Positions 13,016 through 25,649 of a DNA stretch of 64,000 bases are shown here, piece after piece. The stretch covers positions 23,858,693 to 23,922,692 of the forward strand of contig CM060174.1 of NCBI GenBank assembly GCA_030549775.1. The letters are read 5' to 3'. The first letter of the stretch is position 1, and each line of letters starts with the position of its first letter. The position numbers and the translations under genes are program-made. The stretch comes from Tamarix chinensis. Taxonomy: Eukaryota > Streptophyta > Magnoliopsida > Caryophyllales > Tamaricaceae. The notes below the pieces were generated by a model that had not been told where the DNA came from, did not search any database, and saw only the letters and a program-made list of their open reading frames with translations.

Positions 13016-15180
13016 TGGTGTGGAGGTCTTTAGTTACAACTCAGCTAAGCCTTAACTAAGTAGGTATGGCCATTTAGAATTTAAACTATTTAGTTATATA
13101 ATGATGCTACCTAGTCTAGTTTAATTCTAACCAGCCCAATAATCAACTTGCCTTGCCTCAATCATGTGTCTTGCACAACCCCATACCTTTTTGCTGACTT
13201 TGAGATGGAGTGCAAGTAATCAACTACTAATCTTGCTATTACATCATTAAATTTAACAAAAAGTGAGCTAGCAAGCATAGCCTACATCATGGGCTATAAA
13301 AAGGTACATTGAAGTGAGACATTAATCTTCAAAGTGCTACCATAATCTCCACAGCAAGCCTGTCCTCTTACCAACCTTTTCTTCTATCATTTTCTTGTAG
13401 GTAGACACTGGAATAGTGGCCTCCACTAGTGTTGCGTGCAAGTGGCTATGGTGGCATGTTGTTGGCTGTGTTTTGGCTCCAAAAAGGAAGCCACGAAATG
13501 GGTGTGGTTGGTTGTCAAGTTGCATGGCTTACATGACTTCTGTGCACCTGGCTGGGATTTAAGGTATAGTTTTAGTGTAGTCCTTCCTAAATTAGAAGGT
13601 TTTTTGGCCCTTCAAATTTAGGGTGATAGGTAACTAATATGGAATTTTGTAACGGGGATGCTCCTGCATCACTTTGTAAAAGGTTGTAATCTATAAGGTC
13701 TACCAGCAAGTAGTACAACATCGTGGTGCTCAAGTAAAATACTATAGTTGACGCTAAATTTTGTAGACATTATCACACCAATGCATAAGAAATTACTTAA
13801 TGGAGATAATTCTTAATATATATCGAAGGTTTTTGAGCTCATTAGACCGAGGGGTGAGGAGGTTGACTTATAGAGAATTTAATGGAATCTAGAAACTTTA
13901 CCAAGACAACAAATTCTCTTATGGTTTATTGTACATAAATGACTATTTATAAAAGATAGGATGGCAAAAATGGGGATGAAACCTGACGAAGGGTGTATTG
14001 TATGTGAATTGGGTTGGAAAAACATGTGCCATTTACACTTTGAATGTGTGCACTTGAGGGTTACATGGAGCACCTTATCCATGGTGTTTGGACGTACTCA
14101 TTAGGCTATTGATTATGAGATAGAAATGTGCTAGAGGGGTGGGGGATGACGAGGCCCAAAAATGTAGAATTCAAATACTTTGATACACAACGACCAATAT
14201 TGCTTATCACATTAAAAAAAAAAAAGAAGAAGGGGAAACTGACATATTTTTTAAAAAAACAAGGAGAATGCCCGGACTCATAGTTAAACTAACATATATT
14301 GCTTTTGTACAATAATGTTTGATTTTGATAGTAACGAAATACACGATACTTCCGCTAAAGAAAAAAACCAACAAAACAAAGCATCAAATGCAGAGAGCTA
14401 TCTGCAGCATCATTTTCCACTGCTGAACCACACACACTTAACACGGCTACTAACCCCCTTACCCGGCCATGCATATTTACATTGCCTGCGAGCACAAGCT
14501 TAACTCGAAGCATCGGTCACCTAATCGACAAAAGAAACTTATACTCCGTCTGTTACCTGAAATTTGTTGAAACACATTGTCCTTACCACCCTCCCTTTTC
14601 CCCTCTCCGCACTCATCACCCACTTAGCTTCTACAATGAATAGTATCATGCCGTATAGAAACCGTGATGCAACCGGCAACTATGCGAACCTCGCGACTCT
14701 AACATGGATTTTTCTATTCAGTTCCTAATTCAGTTATTTAATTCGATTTCAATTATGTTAAGAGAGATTACTTAATTGATCGGCATACCCGAAATTTAGC
14801 TGGTTAATTACTTTTGGACCCGCTCTCAGTAATACCTTACTGTTACTAATAACAAAATTAACAAACAATTTAGAACAAGAAAATGGAAAACGAAAATAAA
14901 AATAAAAATTATAAAAAAGGGGAGAAAGCCAGGGGTAGGAAGAAACGATCTAGTCAGAGTAGTTTGACCGGGTTTCAGTTTCTGCCCCCCTCAGTACATA
15001 GTACGACAAAGCGTAAACAGAGTCCTAGGGCCATTATGGTAATTAAGTATAACGCTAAGACTTTGCTCTTTTTTTTTTCTTTTTTTTTTGGGGTTTCCTT
15101 GATCCATTTATCTTCCTTCCTTTCCTCACATTTATTTACCCTCTCTTCGTCTGTCCGGCTCTACGTTCATAAATCATCCT
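13016..15180. other. Intergenic and upstream region of the F-box gene
   Basis: The left part (13016-14300) may hold the 5' untranslated part or LTR of the minus-strand Gypsy relic, but no LTR boundary or primer-binding site could be read. The right part (14300-15180) is the upstream region of the F-box gene, with CT-rich and T-rich tracts at 14585-14610 and 15061-15150. Short open frames here show no domain. Confidence 0.45.
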
Positions 15181-15183
15181 CCC

Positions 15184-15190
15184 TATATAA
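15184..15190 (+). promoter_or_regulatory. TATA box of the F-box gene
   Basis: TATATAA within CCCTATATAAGCC, about 90 bp upstream of the chosen ATG at 15277. This leaves room for a 5' leader of roughly 55-60 nt. The CT-rich tract just upstream is common in plant core promoters. Confidence 0.65.
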
Positions 15191-15276
15191 GCCAGCCTCG
15201 GTTTTCATTTTTGCCCTGCCTCTCTAGGGAGAGAATATTAGAGACAGGAAAAATTAAGGTTGAGACGGAGGGAGAG

Positions 15277-17057
15277 ATGAGGACGAGGAGAGGGGTCTGT
15301 TATCCAAAAGTGAAGAAGAACCATGGTAGCGAGATGAAACCAAAGGCGAAGAGTAGATGCCAACTACGGCCGGAGAAGGGGACGAAGAAGATTAAAAGAG
15401 TAACTGTAGTTAGTAGAGGTGCTAGGAAGAGAGGTAGAGATTTAGTTAGAGCGCTGCCGGCGCAGGTGGTTACGGATTGCCGTAAGAGGACTAAGTTGAT
15501 GCCGGAATCCGGTTTCAAAAGAGGTGGTGGTTGGGGTGTTAGTGGTGGCGCCGGTCGAGGGACGGATTTTTTTGATGGATTGCCGGATGATCTTGTTGTC
15601 TCTATTCTCGGAAAACTTAGTGCGTCGGCATCTTGTCCTGCAGATTTTATCACTGTCCTAATCACGTACGTATATGTTTCTCCTTATCTTTGAATTAGGA
15701 ACTGATCCAGAAGCCAAAAAAAAGTCCATTTCAGTCGACACGCATTTATTCCAACCGTTTTCCCGTTCTCACACACTATTTGACTTCCCATTTCAGAAAC
15801 TGGATTTTTCTATGGCCAATAGAAATGGGAAATTCCGGCACGAAACTTTGGAAATCTAACTCTGTTTATGTTTTTTTTGCTTGCAGATGCAAGAGACTGA
15901 ACGAGTTAGCTCTCCATTCAATGGTTTTATCAAAAGCGTCGCCAAGAACTTTCGCCATCAGAGCCAAGGACTGGTCCGAGTCGGTTCACCGATTCTTGAA
16001 ACTCTGCGCTGATGCCGGTAACAGCGATGCCTGTTACACTCTCGGCATGGTATGTGATTAATTGAGGTTTATTTGTATCACTTTCCTAACTGCAATCGTC
16101 AGTCACTCCATATTTCAGTTTTTTCCGCAATTTCTACCCTTAACAATTTTTATGGTTTGTATATATATATTTTTTATCTTTTCAATTATCCCCTCTCTTT
16201 GTTTTGTAACTGATTATAGTTCCAATTTATTTCCTCGCCAGATTCGGTTTTACTGTTTACATCATCGCGGAAGCGGAGCTTCTCTAATGGCGAGAGCGGC
16301 TATCAACTCTCACGCTCAAGCGCTCTACTCGCTCTCCGTCATTCAATTCAATGGAAGCGGCGGCTCCAAGAACGACAAAGATCTCCGTGCCGGTGTCGCG
16401 TTATGTGCACGCGCCGCCTTCTTAGGCCATGTCGATGCCTTACGCGAGCTCGGCCATTGTCTCCAAGACGGTTACGGTGTCCGTCAGAATATAACGGAAG
16501 GGCGCCGGTTCTTAGTCCAAGCCAATGCACGCGAACTTGCCGCCGTCATCGCATCCAATCCATCAGCCCTCTCATCCGCCGCAGCGAAATCATGGCTAGC
16601 GCATAATTACCACCAACTCATGAGTCAGAACGACGGTCAGAACAACAGATTATCTGCCGCTGCTTCCGGATGTCCGTTATTGAGCGATTTTGGATGCAAT
16701 GTACCGCCGCCGGAGGTCCATCCGGCTAATCGGTTTTTGGTTGAGTGGTTTAAGGGGAAAAGGTTGGAGGATGGATTGAGGCTGTGTTCACATAAGGGAT
16801 GTGGAAGGCCGGAGACGAGACCGCATGAGTTTAGGAGATGTTCCGTTTGTGCTACGGTGAATTACTGCTCGCGTGCGTGTCAAGCACTTGATTGGAAATT
16901 GAATCATAAAGGCGGCTGTGCGCCGATGGAGCGTTGGATGATGGGTATCGAAGGAGGGGAGGGGGGTGGTGGAGACGGTGGTGATGAGGAGGAAGAGGAA
17001 GATGATGAGGATGAGGAAGAGGAAGAGGTGGTAGATGAAGAGGAAGATGCAAGTTAA
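15277..17057 (+). CDS. F-box protein with Sel1-like region and MYND zinc finger (AT1G67340-like)
   Basis: Three exons: 15277-15665, 15887-16049 and 16242-17057. The introns are GTACGT...TTGCAG and GTATGT...CGCCAG. The spliced frame is 455 codons plus TAA. The start MRTRRGVCYP is the conserved N-terminus of this family. A basic region (about 20-80) precedes the F-box (about 98-140, FFDGLPDDLVVSILGKL). The Sel1/TPR-like part (about 160-290) includes CYTLGM across the second splice and ALYSLSVIQFNGSGGS. The MYND finger is 366-410, with ligands C366, C371, C384, C387, C393, C397, H406 and C410 all present. The tail (about 432-455) is almost all Asp/Glu. F-box proteins join SCF ubiquitin ligases through SKP1; MYND fingers usually bind proteins. 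The target is unknown. The gene looks intact. Identification rests on the full domain order and near family-length match. Confidence 0.95.
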
Positions 17058-18042
17058 CGGTGTGTAACGATGATGGTAGAAGCGTTGTGTTGGACGGGGA
17101 AAGTATGTGAAGGACGATGGTCGACGGAGATGATGAACAGGGAATCGGGGACAGTGAGTATGACCGAGCTAACGGCACATGAGTCTGCCGAAGGAACTGG
17201 AAAAGAAACGAATATGTGAGGTTAGAAACAAGGAAAATAAAAAGGAAAAAGGACACAAAAACGAACGAAAATGCTAGGTTCCCTTTTTTTTCTTTTTTTT
17301 TTTAAATAGTGGTAGTAATTATGGTGACTTTTTTTTTAAACTTAAAAAAGGGTTAAGAAAAATGTAGTTGTAGGTTGGTCGCTGGAGCCTGGAGACGAGA
17401 ATCAAACGGACATTTAGCATATTATAGAATTTAGCTGAGTTATTTTGTGCTGAGGAAATGAGGAAGGGGGAAAAAAGGTTCTCGTGGGTGGGATCTCTCA
17501 GAGCTCCAGTCGACTCTTTTTATTTCTCTATATTTCTGTAATTAATCATTAAATGAAAACTGCAAATATTTCGTCCTGGAAATTTTTTCACTAATTGATT
17601 GTTATTATGAGTTGATTGTATTGGAAAAGGAAGGTGACGATACTTGTGAGTCGATTAGACATCTATCAAGACGTCGTTGATACTGCAATCCGTGCATTGT
17701 GAATCGACCCGGATGTGGATACCGGGGAGAGTAGGCACGTATATCTTTAAGATCTGATAATATGCAGTTGCAGTTTCGTTCTTTAATCATTCAAAACCGT
17801 GTTGCCATTATTTCAAACATTAGCAAGGTATTCAGCTCTATACTTTGTTTCAAACGCACTACTGATGAATTCCACCTCCAAATTCTAATTCAAATTGAAA
17901 ATTTAAAATTTTAATTGATTGGTTTAAATTCCTTTCTTTGCTTTTAATGTGGTGATCCTAAAGGTGATAATTAGAAAGGATAAAGCGTTGATTATTAAGG
18001 ATGCATTTTACTATTTCTTAACGATCGTAATTCATTACTTTA
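17058..18042. other. Downstream region of the F-box gene, no gene seen
   Basis: The first few hundred bases are likely 3' untranslated region, with T-rich tracts at 17285-17345. No further exon, domain or RNA gene is seen before the MITE at 18043. Confidence 0.5.
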
Positions 18043-18415
18043 TGATCTATTTAGATTGGGATAAATTGAAATAAGAGTATACATTACAAATTAATTTAGG
18101 TAAAAAGAATAAAGATTGAAGTGATTATTTTAAAATATTATTTGGTTGTTATTAATCTAACTTAGGTGAATTAGGTTAAATATTTTAAAATTTTTGTTTG
18201 AATTGGAGTAAATGTATAAAATTTATATATTTTTTTTATTTACTTCCATTAACTCCGAAATCGGAGATTAACATAAATAAGGTTAGTTGGGGTGAACGAA
18301 TGTGAAACTTTAATATCGATTCATTTGGTTAAGGTTAACAAAATCTATAACCAAATAGGATAAATTAATTGATTCACTTCTATTAACCTCCATTTATATT
18401 AAACCAAATGTGCCA
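18043..18415 (-). mobile_element. MITE, older copy of a family also at 31713
   Basis: This 373-bp element is flanked by TTA (18040-18042 and 18416-18418), a PIF/Harbinger-like 3-bp target duplication. Its ends are weakly inverted (TGATCTATTTAGATTGGG against the complement of TTAAACCAAATGTGCCA). It aligns over most of its length with the reverse complement of 31713-32174. Shared phrases include ACTCCGAAATCGGAGATTAA against CCCCGAAATCGGAGGTTAA, and AACTTAGGTGAATTAGGT against AACCTGGGTGAATCGGGGT. It is more AT-rich and more decayed than the other copy. It has no coding capacity. Confidence 0.7.
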
Positions 18416-21204
18416 TTAGGAACAAGACTCCTTATAGTTTAGGCACCACTTCTGCTGTATAATTCTAAATCTTTCCCATCAATGATTTGATCTAAGGAGG
18501 AGAATAGCATTGAAAGATTTTGTTGGAAACTTGTGCATTTTTATTTTGTTATATACTAATGTGTATTTTTGCCTTATGAGATGTGCATTCCTCTTTTATA
18601 TTTGTATAAATAAAATGTTGTGTATTTTTATTTCAGAAGATTTCTATTTATTTTTATATTATATATGTGCGTGTGTGTGTGTCTATATATATATATAGAT
18701 ATATATATATCCTCCAACCACCGTTTAAAACAAAGTTAATGAGATTAATAATAATGCCACCGTTTATTCTATTCTACACCTAGAATATGGATAGATTTAT
18801 CGTAGAGGGTTTGTATTTATATTCTATAAGATATCTTTATATTTTGTAATATGTATCTTGTTTGAAAATATATGTAGACACCTTCTATTTAGACTGACGT
18901 TTAATAAACTGCAAAAATTTTATCATTTTCGATATACTTGGTGAAAATAGTTTCACTGTGCAAATTAATGTCGATATTGGTTGTCATCATCAATTAATTT
19001 TATTATTTGTTATGTAAAAATATTTAGAACATTTTAAAAAATTCATAAAAAATAAATGAAAGAAATAATATCATCCCCTCGAAAAGTAATAGCTAGCACT
19101 ACTTAAGTTAGAAATAAGATTGATTACTGATTGTAACAACACACTTAACATTCGTCTATTTTTTTAAACCAACTTAATTAACATTCATCTATTAAAAAAT
19201 TAGAAAGAAAATAATAATAATAATAATAATTAAATAAATAAGAATTCGTACATATAACCCTAGATGATATTTTACATAGCTTACTTTTCAGTTAAAACAA
19301 ATAATAATAATATTGGATGAGCAGATTTCTTCGGATTTGAAAGAGCGAGACTATTTTTAGTTTAAATTTTTTAACATGTATTCATGATGTTAATTTCTTA
19401 CATAAAATAATATAATTATTATATGAAATATAAATATATACAAATTGATTGATAATATTAAATGTCAGTTTTTTTTTCTTTATATTTTAAGTTATTTTAA
19501 TAATTGCCCTTAGTCTTAGACATACATCCCAAGAATAATCTTCGCTCTTAGGAGAAGCAACTACGAAATGATTTTCATACGTCGGTAAGTAAATCGAGAT
19601 GCCAAATACTACTAACCAACAAACATCTTTGTTTTTGTTTTTTTAGCTTATAGCTTAGAAACGTCGATTGAACTTTGAGGAAAAGAGAAGCCAAATTTCC
19701 TTCTGATTACACCGCGTAACTGTTACTGGAACTTTACATTTGCAGCTCCCAACACATGATAATATCACATGAAACACAAACCCCCCATATTTCACTAAAA
19801 ATTATTTTAAAAAAAAAAGGTCTGGTAAAAGTAGAATCAAAAGAGAAGGAAGAACCAGAAAAGAATATTAAAAAAAAAATGTGATTAGGATCCACGAATC
19901 AAAATAGTGGTCTTGCTAACATTCGTGAAAGCCAGTTGGAGGAGACAAATGTGTAGGTGAGTGGGGAAGGTAAATTAGGTAATAAAAACGAAGAGGTATC
20001 CTATGAAAAAAAACAAAATTATTGTAATTATATAAATCCCTTTTCTTTTCTTCGGGTCAAAAAGGAATGTTTAATAATAGTTTTTGAGAGGAGGTATTAA
20101 AATCGAACTCCAAAAGAGAGAGAGAGGGAAAAAAAAAAAGTGGAAAAAGGAAAAGAAGTGGAGGGAGCATTGTGGGAAAAACATGTTGTAGTGGTGGGCA
20201 GTGGGCTGGATTATGGAATCGGAAAATGTGATCTTGTCCATTTTGCCTCCATTCAGTATTTAAGTGGACGATGAAAATGAGATTTTTTTTATATTAGAAA
20301 AAAGAAAAAGGAAAGGATAAAAAAAAATAGAGAAGGGTTCTTGGTAGTGGGAATTTGGGGGGGGGGGGGAAAGGGAGCAGATATTCCCTCAAACACAATG
20401 ATTAATTATCTTTCTTTTCCTAGAATTCCCCCCCCCCCCAAAGAAATTTATTTTAAGAACTTTCGCTGATATGCACAAATAAATAAATAGATAAAGGCTG
20501 AAAGTGGTCCAAGGCACATAAGGTTGTATGGTATGGTCATTTAAAGCTGGTGGTTGAAAATACTGGCTAGTGTGGTTGAGTTGTGAGTTAGACGGTTGAA
20601 GCTAGCAGAAGAAGAAACAGTATTAGAGTCTGTACCTGTTTAATTCGTCCACACATACATTCCGACTCCTAAAGTCCCTTAACATCCTTTTTAGGAATAG
20701 GAAAGTCCCCCGTCCCCCCCCCCCCCTCCTTCCATTTGTAATTGGTGTATTATTTTTGGGTACATTTCCTTTAAGACGAATTATGCAGGTTCATGGGTGC
20801 ACTGTACTATACTACTACTATCCAGGATCATGACCAGCTCGGAGCCAACAAAGAACGATTCTGTTCGTATCTTTTGTGGGCAGTTGTTGTTGGCTACCCC
20901 TACATTGATAGGATTTTGGTGTTCATTTGGTAATAGTATTGAAGAGTCTCAACTTTATGAGAGATTGTGCCAAATACTAACCGAGATCGTATAAGAGTAA
21001 AAGTAAGACATAGGGTAGATCGTATTCATGTAGGCTTTGTTTGGGTAAAAGGAGTTTGTTAGGAGGAATTTTATATTAGAAGAGAATTCTATAAGCTTTT
21101 CTAACCCAACTATTTTATTTGGATATTCTAAAATAGAATTTAGATAATTCTCAATTTTTTTTAAATTCATCTTAAAATTTCACTGAATAAAATCTTTAAA
21201 TGAG
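18416..21204. other. AT-rich intergenic DNA, no gene seen
   Basis: Contains a (TG)n/(TA)n tract near 18668-18712, an (AAT)n tract near 19210-19230, a GA-rich tract near 20117-20128 and the G/C homopolymer runs listed separately. The stretch 19660-20780 is purine-rich on the plus strand and resembles promoter or leader DNA, but no coding exon follows. A phrase at about 21030, GGCTTTGTTTGGGTAAAAGG, looks like a MITE end without a visible partner. Confidence 0.45.
20357..20726. repeat. Three G/C homopolymer runs within 370 bp
   Basis: A G13 run (20357-20369), a C12 run (20428-20439) and a C13 run (20714-20726) occur in otherwise AT-rich DNA. The first two could pair as a stem with a loop of about 58 nt. 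Run lengths may be inaccurate in the assembly. Confidence 0.85.
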
Positions 21205-21252
21205 TTTATAGTGTATTTTTATAGTCTTAAGACTATAGAAATACACTATAAA
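21205..21252. repeat. Near-perfect 48-bp palindrome
   Basis: Two 24-nt arms meet at CTTAAG (21226-21231) with only one non-Watson-Crick position (21219/21238, a T opposite G). The single strand would fold into a hairpin with almost no loop. It lies about 180 bp right of a MITE-like end (about 21030) and may be the centre of a fold-back element. Confidence 0.85.
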
Positions 21253-22243
21253 TTCAAATACCGCATTAACCTTTCAAGAAGATGATAGAATAGTAACACA
21301 AATGTCATATTAATGTGGAAATTTCAAATGGAAGAATGACAATAGTTATAAGAAATCAAGATGACCAATTACTAAGTAATACATGGAGGGTCACAAGCTA
21401 ACTAAGAAAAAGAACGTCAATTGAAAAACACAAAATTAAAAATAATAATAGAGTCCTAGTATCAAATAGGCATAAACAATAATTCAAAAACAACATTCTT
21501 GAAAAATACTTCTTTATCAAAACATGAGAAGGAGAGCTTGGTAAAAACTCAAAAGATGGATCTACAACATCCAAAGCTTTATTTAAATTTGATTATTAAA
21601 CCATAAGCAAATTAGATTCTATAAGCATGTATAAACACAAATATTTTAATCCTTAAACATACATGAAGTAAAACAAATCCAAAGTACTTTGTTATAAATT
21701 TCAAAATAAGATACTATCAGAAGCTAATTAATCCTCTAAATACAAAATGTTGTTATAAATATACCATGTAATATCATGATGATCATTATTTGTGTGATGT
21801 ATCAAAATGCCATCAAAATACTTCAAAATGAATTAACTAACAAATATATGTTGAGAAAGACACTTCTAAAGCTCATTTAAAAATAAGAGGATTAACAAAA
21901 TAGTTAGCATAACTCGAAAGTAAATAATGAGGATACTACCCCTTAACAAAAAAGGAAATATGAGAAAACAAGAACATTCATAATGATATACCATAACACA
22001 TCAAGGAATGTAACTTATACATGCACATAAAACTCATAAGGATCAAACTAGCACATAATAATGAAGGATACAAATAAGCATGCATTCTATGAGCCCCGAC
22101 CCCTTTCCTCACTTTGTGGTTTTCCAAGTTTCAAAATCAATGATCTCAAAGGGGTTCAAATGTCCTTCAAAAATCTAAATGAAAATTTTACATTGAAAAT
22201 TTTGAAAATGAATTATGAAAATCATTGCTCTGATACTACTTTT
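21253..22243. other. AT-rich intergenic DNA, no gene seen
   Basis: A-rich on the plus strand, with no domain, no splice-supported frame and no clear repeat boundary. Confidence 0.45.
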
Positions 22244-23800
22244 TAACACCCTCATTTTTCAAAACTAATTTATAAGAGAAATAAGTAAATAATGTGTGAA
22301 AGCTAAATAGGATGAGGGTATTATTGCCACAACTAGTGTAAGCAGATATAATTTTTCTACTTATACTAGCTGCTAAGGCTAGTTAAAATACAAAAATACA
22401 TCAAACTCTAGTATGAACTCAAGCCAATAGAAAATATTAGTTTCTAGTAAACTCAATGTAAATTAGAACCAAATGAAAGGGAAAAATACAAATGTCAATA
22501 CAATTGAAAATTATGAAACTAACTAACTGAAATCAATGGTGACAAATAAATCTCTGAATATAGCCACCACTCTTACTCTTCCCAACTATGTACGTCATCT
22601 ACAACTTATACAGGTTCACTATGTAACAAATTAGTTAAATGAACAACTAAGTAACACATAAATATAAAAGAGTATATTGTTTATATACGTATGCATAGAT
22701 ATACGTCATATGAGGATAATATGCAAACCGATCATATTAAGCAATAAATTAAGATGTACTAACAACCTTTTTTTATTATTCCTCTACCTTATGTGGCCAC
22801 ACAACACATAATACAAGTTTTAATATTTTAAGTATAGGAAACCGACTTACCAAGATGGTCACCTGATAAGCAGTAAGGACTTGGAGGATCGTAACCTAAA
22901 CAAGGGTTAGAGCTAAATAACCAATCAAACTAAATCAAACCAAAACCGTTGGAGGATCTAAAGACCACACACGAGTCTTTCCATTAGAACAAGCCAATGA
23001 GGATTACCAACAGTCCCAATCCTTAAATATGCATACCCCTACTAAAATCGCAACCTTAGATATAGTAAATCTAAACAAAACTAAAGCAGAATATATATGA
23101 CCGCAGCTAACCCAATATATACAGACAACACAACCAAATCAAAAGCGTAATATATACACCCGCAACTGATCCAATATAGATGGCCAGTATAACCAAACTT
23201 TGAGAGGCCACACTAAAGGACCCTAAACCCAACTCAAGTCTTTCCCTTTAAGTTTTCGTGTATCATTCAAGGTGATCATATAAAATAATTGAGGTACACA
23301 ACTATATATACGTAGTCTTATATATTCCTTAAACATCCACCTTTCCAAAATTAGGTCTCTTCCATAGTTGGCACCTTTAAAAAATAATAACTCCCCATAA
23401 TAGCTCTTACATAATTAACACTTTCAAAACAAAATATCCTTCCACATAGAGTATTTTTTTTATGAAAATATAATGATCTACAATACAAATTTTTTTTAAA
23501 AAAAAAATGGTAGGCCACTCGGGTCACCCTTGAACCATTATCACAGATCAAAACTAACTAAGCCATCAAAGCTCATGAATATGTAATAAAATTGTAAAGT
23601 AGCATAAATAAAAAATTTATATGACACCACTAGCACATAAAATCCAATAAGACCATATGTTTCATACAATTATTAAATAACACACAAAACACATAATTAC
23701 CACATGCTTCAAATAAGTTTATAGAAGAAATTTATCAAACTCCTATATAAATATCTATATTCATAAAACTCATAATTTCAAATATATCAAAATAAGTGTA
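22244..23800 (-). mobile_element. LTR-like block (opposite orientation to the 1.3, 9.9 and 59.3 kb blocks)
   Basis: It starts with the recurring module: TAACACCCTCATTTTTC at 22244, GTGTGAAAGCTAAATAG inside, and GATGAGGGTATTA at about 22311-22324. Here the module lies at the left edge, so the block reads toward the right in the reverse sense of the others. Further right, imperfect direct repeats of CCCAATATATACAGAC / TCCAATATAGATGGCC phrases occur at 23080-23200. There are no coding frames. The right boundary is a guess. Confidence 0.35.
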
Positions 23801-24584
23801 TATATATATATATATAAACAAAGTTTGAAAGAAATGTTACTTGGAAAATATTTGATCTAGAATTGCTTACTAGACAAAGGTCCTCTTACATGGTTGGTAT
23901 AAGTATAGAGAACGATGTGAGATTACTTTTGAAGAAGATAATCAGAGTATGTCACAACTATTTAAGTTTCCATTCCTACAAATTGACTAGCTACTAATAT
24001 AATAGTAATAAACTATTAGGGTTAAGGAAAACTTATCCTTTTACTAGCCTATTAAGTTAGTATTATAAATAAAATAAAGTTATTACTGTATCCAACAAAT
24101 GGCTAGTGATCAAGAGTTTCTATTGATAAAAATATTAGTGAAAAAGATAATTATGAGAATTAATAAAAATGAGCTTTAAGTTGTCAAATTAAACTTGACT
24201 ATTCAATAGCTATTATTATTATTTATAACTTCATAACCAACACATTATTATAGTAATAACTACAACATAAACCATTATTAGTTAATTAATTAATTGCTAC
24301 AACTATGGAGTATTATATTTTATAAAATTGATATAAGAATAATGACTGCCAAAATAATAAATATGGGTATAAAATTATGGGGTATGATTGTTTTACATGA
24401 CAATAGTTTATCAATTTTTGTATGTAGCTATGGATAACGACATGCACGTTAATATTGTTGGCATGTCATAAACGATATTTTAATTAATTAAAAATTAATG
24501 TTTGTATTCCTTCTTCCATCCATTTCCATATATGATGTACATCTTTAATGAAATAATGCACACCATTAATACCTAAACGCACAT
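23801..24584. other. AT-rich intergenic DNA, no gene seen
   Basis: Includes a short (TA)n run near 23802-23816. No gene or element boundary is seen. Confidence 0.45.
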
Positions 24585-25460
24585 CTTTTTATAAATGAAT
24601 ACATATTTCACCGTTAAATGCACATCTTTTATACCTAAATGTGCATCTTATAGACATGAATGCACAACTTTTATGTTGTTTTATGAATAGTAGATATGCA
24701 CTTATATCTAGAATATGTGTACTATATTTTGCAGGATAAGATGTGTATTTTATTGGATAATACGTATATATAAAACTATAAGATTTGTATTTGTTGCTAA
24801 AAGATGTGTAATCACAATTATAAGATGTGTATTTTGTTGGATAAGATATGTATATAAAATTATAAGGTGTGTATTTCTTAATATAAGATGTGCATTTACA
24901 ACTATAAGATATGCATTTTTTAATAAAAAATGTATGTTCCCAATTATATAATGTGTATCTATAACAAATGTATTCATCTCTTCTTACTTTATAAATAAAT
25001 ATGTATTTATATTCGAAAGATGCATATTGGTGTGTATTTCTTAATATAAAATGTGGATTTTTTAATAAAAAAATGTATGTACCCAACTATATAATGTGTA
25101 TCTATAACAAATGTATTCATCTCTTGTTACTTTATAAATAAATATGTATTTATATTCGGAAGATGCATATTGGTGTGTATTTCTTAATATAAGATGTGCA
25201 TTTACAACTATAAGATGTGTATTTTTAAATAAAAAAATGTATGTTCCCAACTATACAATGTGTATCTATAACAAATGTATTAATCTCTTGTTACTTTATA
25301 AATAAATGTGTATTTATATTTGGAAGATGCATATTTTATTAGATAAAATAAATATTTTCTTGGATACGATATGTATTCTTTCTAGGAAAGATGTATATAT
25401 ATTATATTTGAAGATGTGTATTTTATTGGATAAGATGTGTATTTTTTATTATAAAAAATT
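24585..25460. repeat. AGATGTG(T/C)ATTT minisatellite with higher-order units
   Basis: A basic unit of about 20-24 bp containing TAAGATGTGTATTT or TAAGATGTGCATTT recurs throughout. It is organised into larger units marked by TGTATGTTCC/TACC plus ATGTGTATCTATAAC at 24931, 25074 and 25238. The spacings are 143 and 164 bp, differing by one 21-bp basic unit. Weakly related units continue to about 25650 past the AT run. Long open frames on either strand here are products of the repeat and not genes. Confidence 0.85.
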
Positions 25461-25532
25461 AATAAAATTATAAAAATACCAGCATGTCCATTATGATCCT
25501 AGGGAATGTTTATTTCATTTTTCTATAAAGAT

Positions 25533-25536
<4 letters not shown>

Positions 25537-25598
<62 letters not shown>
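25537..25598. repeat. (AT)n microsatellite
   Basis: About 31 uninterrupted AT units, followed by ATGTATGTATGTATATG. Confidence 0.95.
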
Positions 25599-25610
<12 letters not shown>

Positions 25611-25649
25611 ATGTAAAAGATGTGTGTAATATAATATAAGATGTGTTTT

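Noticed and set aside
14883..15227. A 114-codon open frame just upstream of the F-box gene
   Set aside because: It is Lys-rich then Phe/Ser-rich from A-rich and T-rich tracts, overlaps the TATA box and leader, and has no domain.
15300..15665. A 121-codon minus-strand frame across F-box exon 1
   Set aside because: Shadow of the real exon on the other strand; Pro/Ser-rich by composition only.
16062..16241. Continuation of the third F-box exon frame to the left
   Set aside because: It is intron 2: the family sequence resumes exactly at the CGCCAG acceptor, and the translated part is hydrophobic and T-rich.
16852..17256. A 134-codon minus-strand frame across the end of the F-box gene
   Set aside because: Complement of the acidic tail and MYND codons; gives His/Pro/Leu-rich chains with no domain.
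24589..25250. Open frames of up to 165 codons, rich in Tyr, Ile, Thr and Cys
   Set aside because: Products of the AGATGTG minisatellite read in phase; no sign of protein constraint.
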